From assembly GCA_035252155.1 (NCBI GenBank), contig DATFDL010000661.1, positions 1 through 21,660 on the forward strand: a DNA stretch of 21,660 nucleotides, given 5' to 3'. Shown in pieces: positions 21,478-21,660 of this stretch. The notes beneath the pieces were generated by a model, which ran no database searches, was not told the DNA's origin, and worked only from the letters and a program-made list of their open reading frames with translations. The stretch comes from JAICLL01 sp035252155. Its GTDB lineage: Bacteria; Planctomycetota; Planctomycetia; Pirellulales; JAICIG01. The first letter of the stretch is position 1. Each line of letters opens with the position of its first letter. Made by a program: the position numbers and the translations under genes.

Positions 21478-21538
21478 GGAGGATGGCCTTCCTAGGCCGT
21501 CCAGGGACCATCAGGACGGCCTAGGAAGGCCATCCTCC
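21478..21538. repeat. Perfect 25-bp palindrome upstream of the universal stress gene
   Basis: Arms at 21478-21502 (GGAGGATGGCCTTCCTAGG...) and 21514-21538 are exact reverse complements around an 11-base loop. It belongs to the same family as 14486-14556 and 20412-20486. It sits between the FKBP stop (21567) and the stress-gene start (21456), where it could reduce read-through between the two genes. Confidence 0.93.
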
Positions 21539-21566
21539 AAATGCTTCTCCCACGAGCGACAGAGGA

Positions 21567-21660
21567 CTACCGTCCGCCGGGCTTGGTGACTTTGGGATTC
21601 ACTTCCAACAACTCCAGCTCAAACTGCAGCAGTGAGTTGGGTGGAATGACTTGATTGCCC
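21567..21660 (-). CDS. FKBP-type peptidyl-prolyl cis-trans isomerase, C-terminal fragment
   Basis: Only the last 30 residues are in the window; the gene runs off its right end. The tail contains NQVIPPNSLLQFELELLEV, the final strand of the FKBP fold. This is followed by the short tail NPKVTKPGGR and a TAG at 21567-21569. FKBP proteins catalyse proline isomerisation during protein folding. Signal peptide, catalytic core and start lie outside. The assignment rests on this terminal strand, which is quite distinctive. Confidence 0.85.
   Translation of the reverse strand, partial: GNQVIPPNSLLQFELELLEVNPKVTKPGGR

Noticed and set aside
1..21660. Insertion sequence or transposon ends
   Set aside because: Many inverted repeats exist, but they are short palindromes with loops of 11-60 bases and no transposase frame lies between any pair.

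Overview
The window reads as chromosomal DNA of a high-GC planctomycete, probably of the Pirellulales type. This is inferred from gene content: a DUF1501 protein with a twin-arginine leader, a DUF1559 prepilin-like protein, a secreted PQQ-type beta-propeller beginning EDWPQWRGP, a prenyltransferase/WD40 fusion, and many palindromic repeats. No rRNA, tRNA, transposase, integrase or CRISPR array was seen.

Layout. 1-221: a perfect palindrome and a single-arm repeat. 222-2210 (-): an IlvD/Edd-family dehydratase of the YjhG/YagF (D-xylonate) type. 2405-3455 (+): three small genes in visibly less GC-rich DNA; the middle one looks like a CdiI-type immunity protein, and no toxin gene is present. 3641-4618 (+): a membrane-anchored endonuclease/exonuclease/phosphatase-fold protein. 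4886-6441 (+): a leucine-rich-repeat lipoprotein and a DUF1559 protein. 6744-8768 (-): a short-chain dehydrogenase followed by a membrane-anchored prenyltransferase/squalene-oxidase-repeat protein. 9137-11257 (+): the secreted prenyltransferase-like/WD40 fusion. 11583-13609 (-): an Nramp-family transporter with an altered substrate site, and a small acidic lipoprotein. 13711-15432 (+): a PMT-like membrane glycosyltransferase. 15388-17155 (-): a small membrane protein whose start looks frameshifted, and the DUF1501 protein. 17404-21456 (-): a four-gene run with two ATGA overlaps and one 11-base gap (tandem universal stress protein, PQQ-type propeller, site-2-protease-type metalloprotease with two zinc ribbons, metallophosphoesterase). 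21567-21660 (-): the C-terminal end of an FKBP-type peptidyl-prolyl isomerase.

The most unusual content is the repeat population. At least ten palindromic elements of several sequence families lie in 21.7 kb. In most, each arm is itself a small hairpin, so the DNA or RNA can fold as two short hairpins or one long one. Several families share GTAGG...CCTAC ends. Four genes carry such an element inside their reading frame. Two further elements, each made of four alternating-orientation 19-base units, sit between the two convergent gene pairs at 6442-6743 and 11258-11582. At two places the arm of one family is joined to the arm of another. No enzyme that could move them is encoded here.
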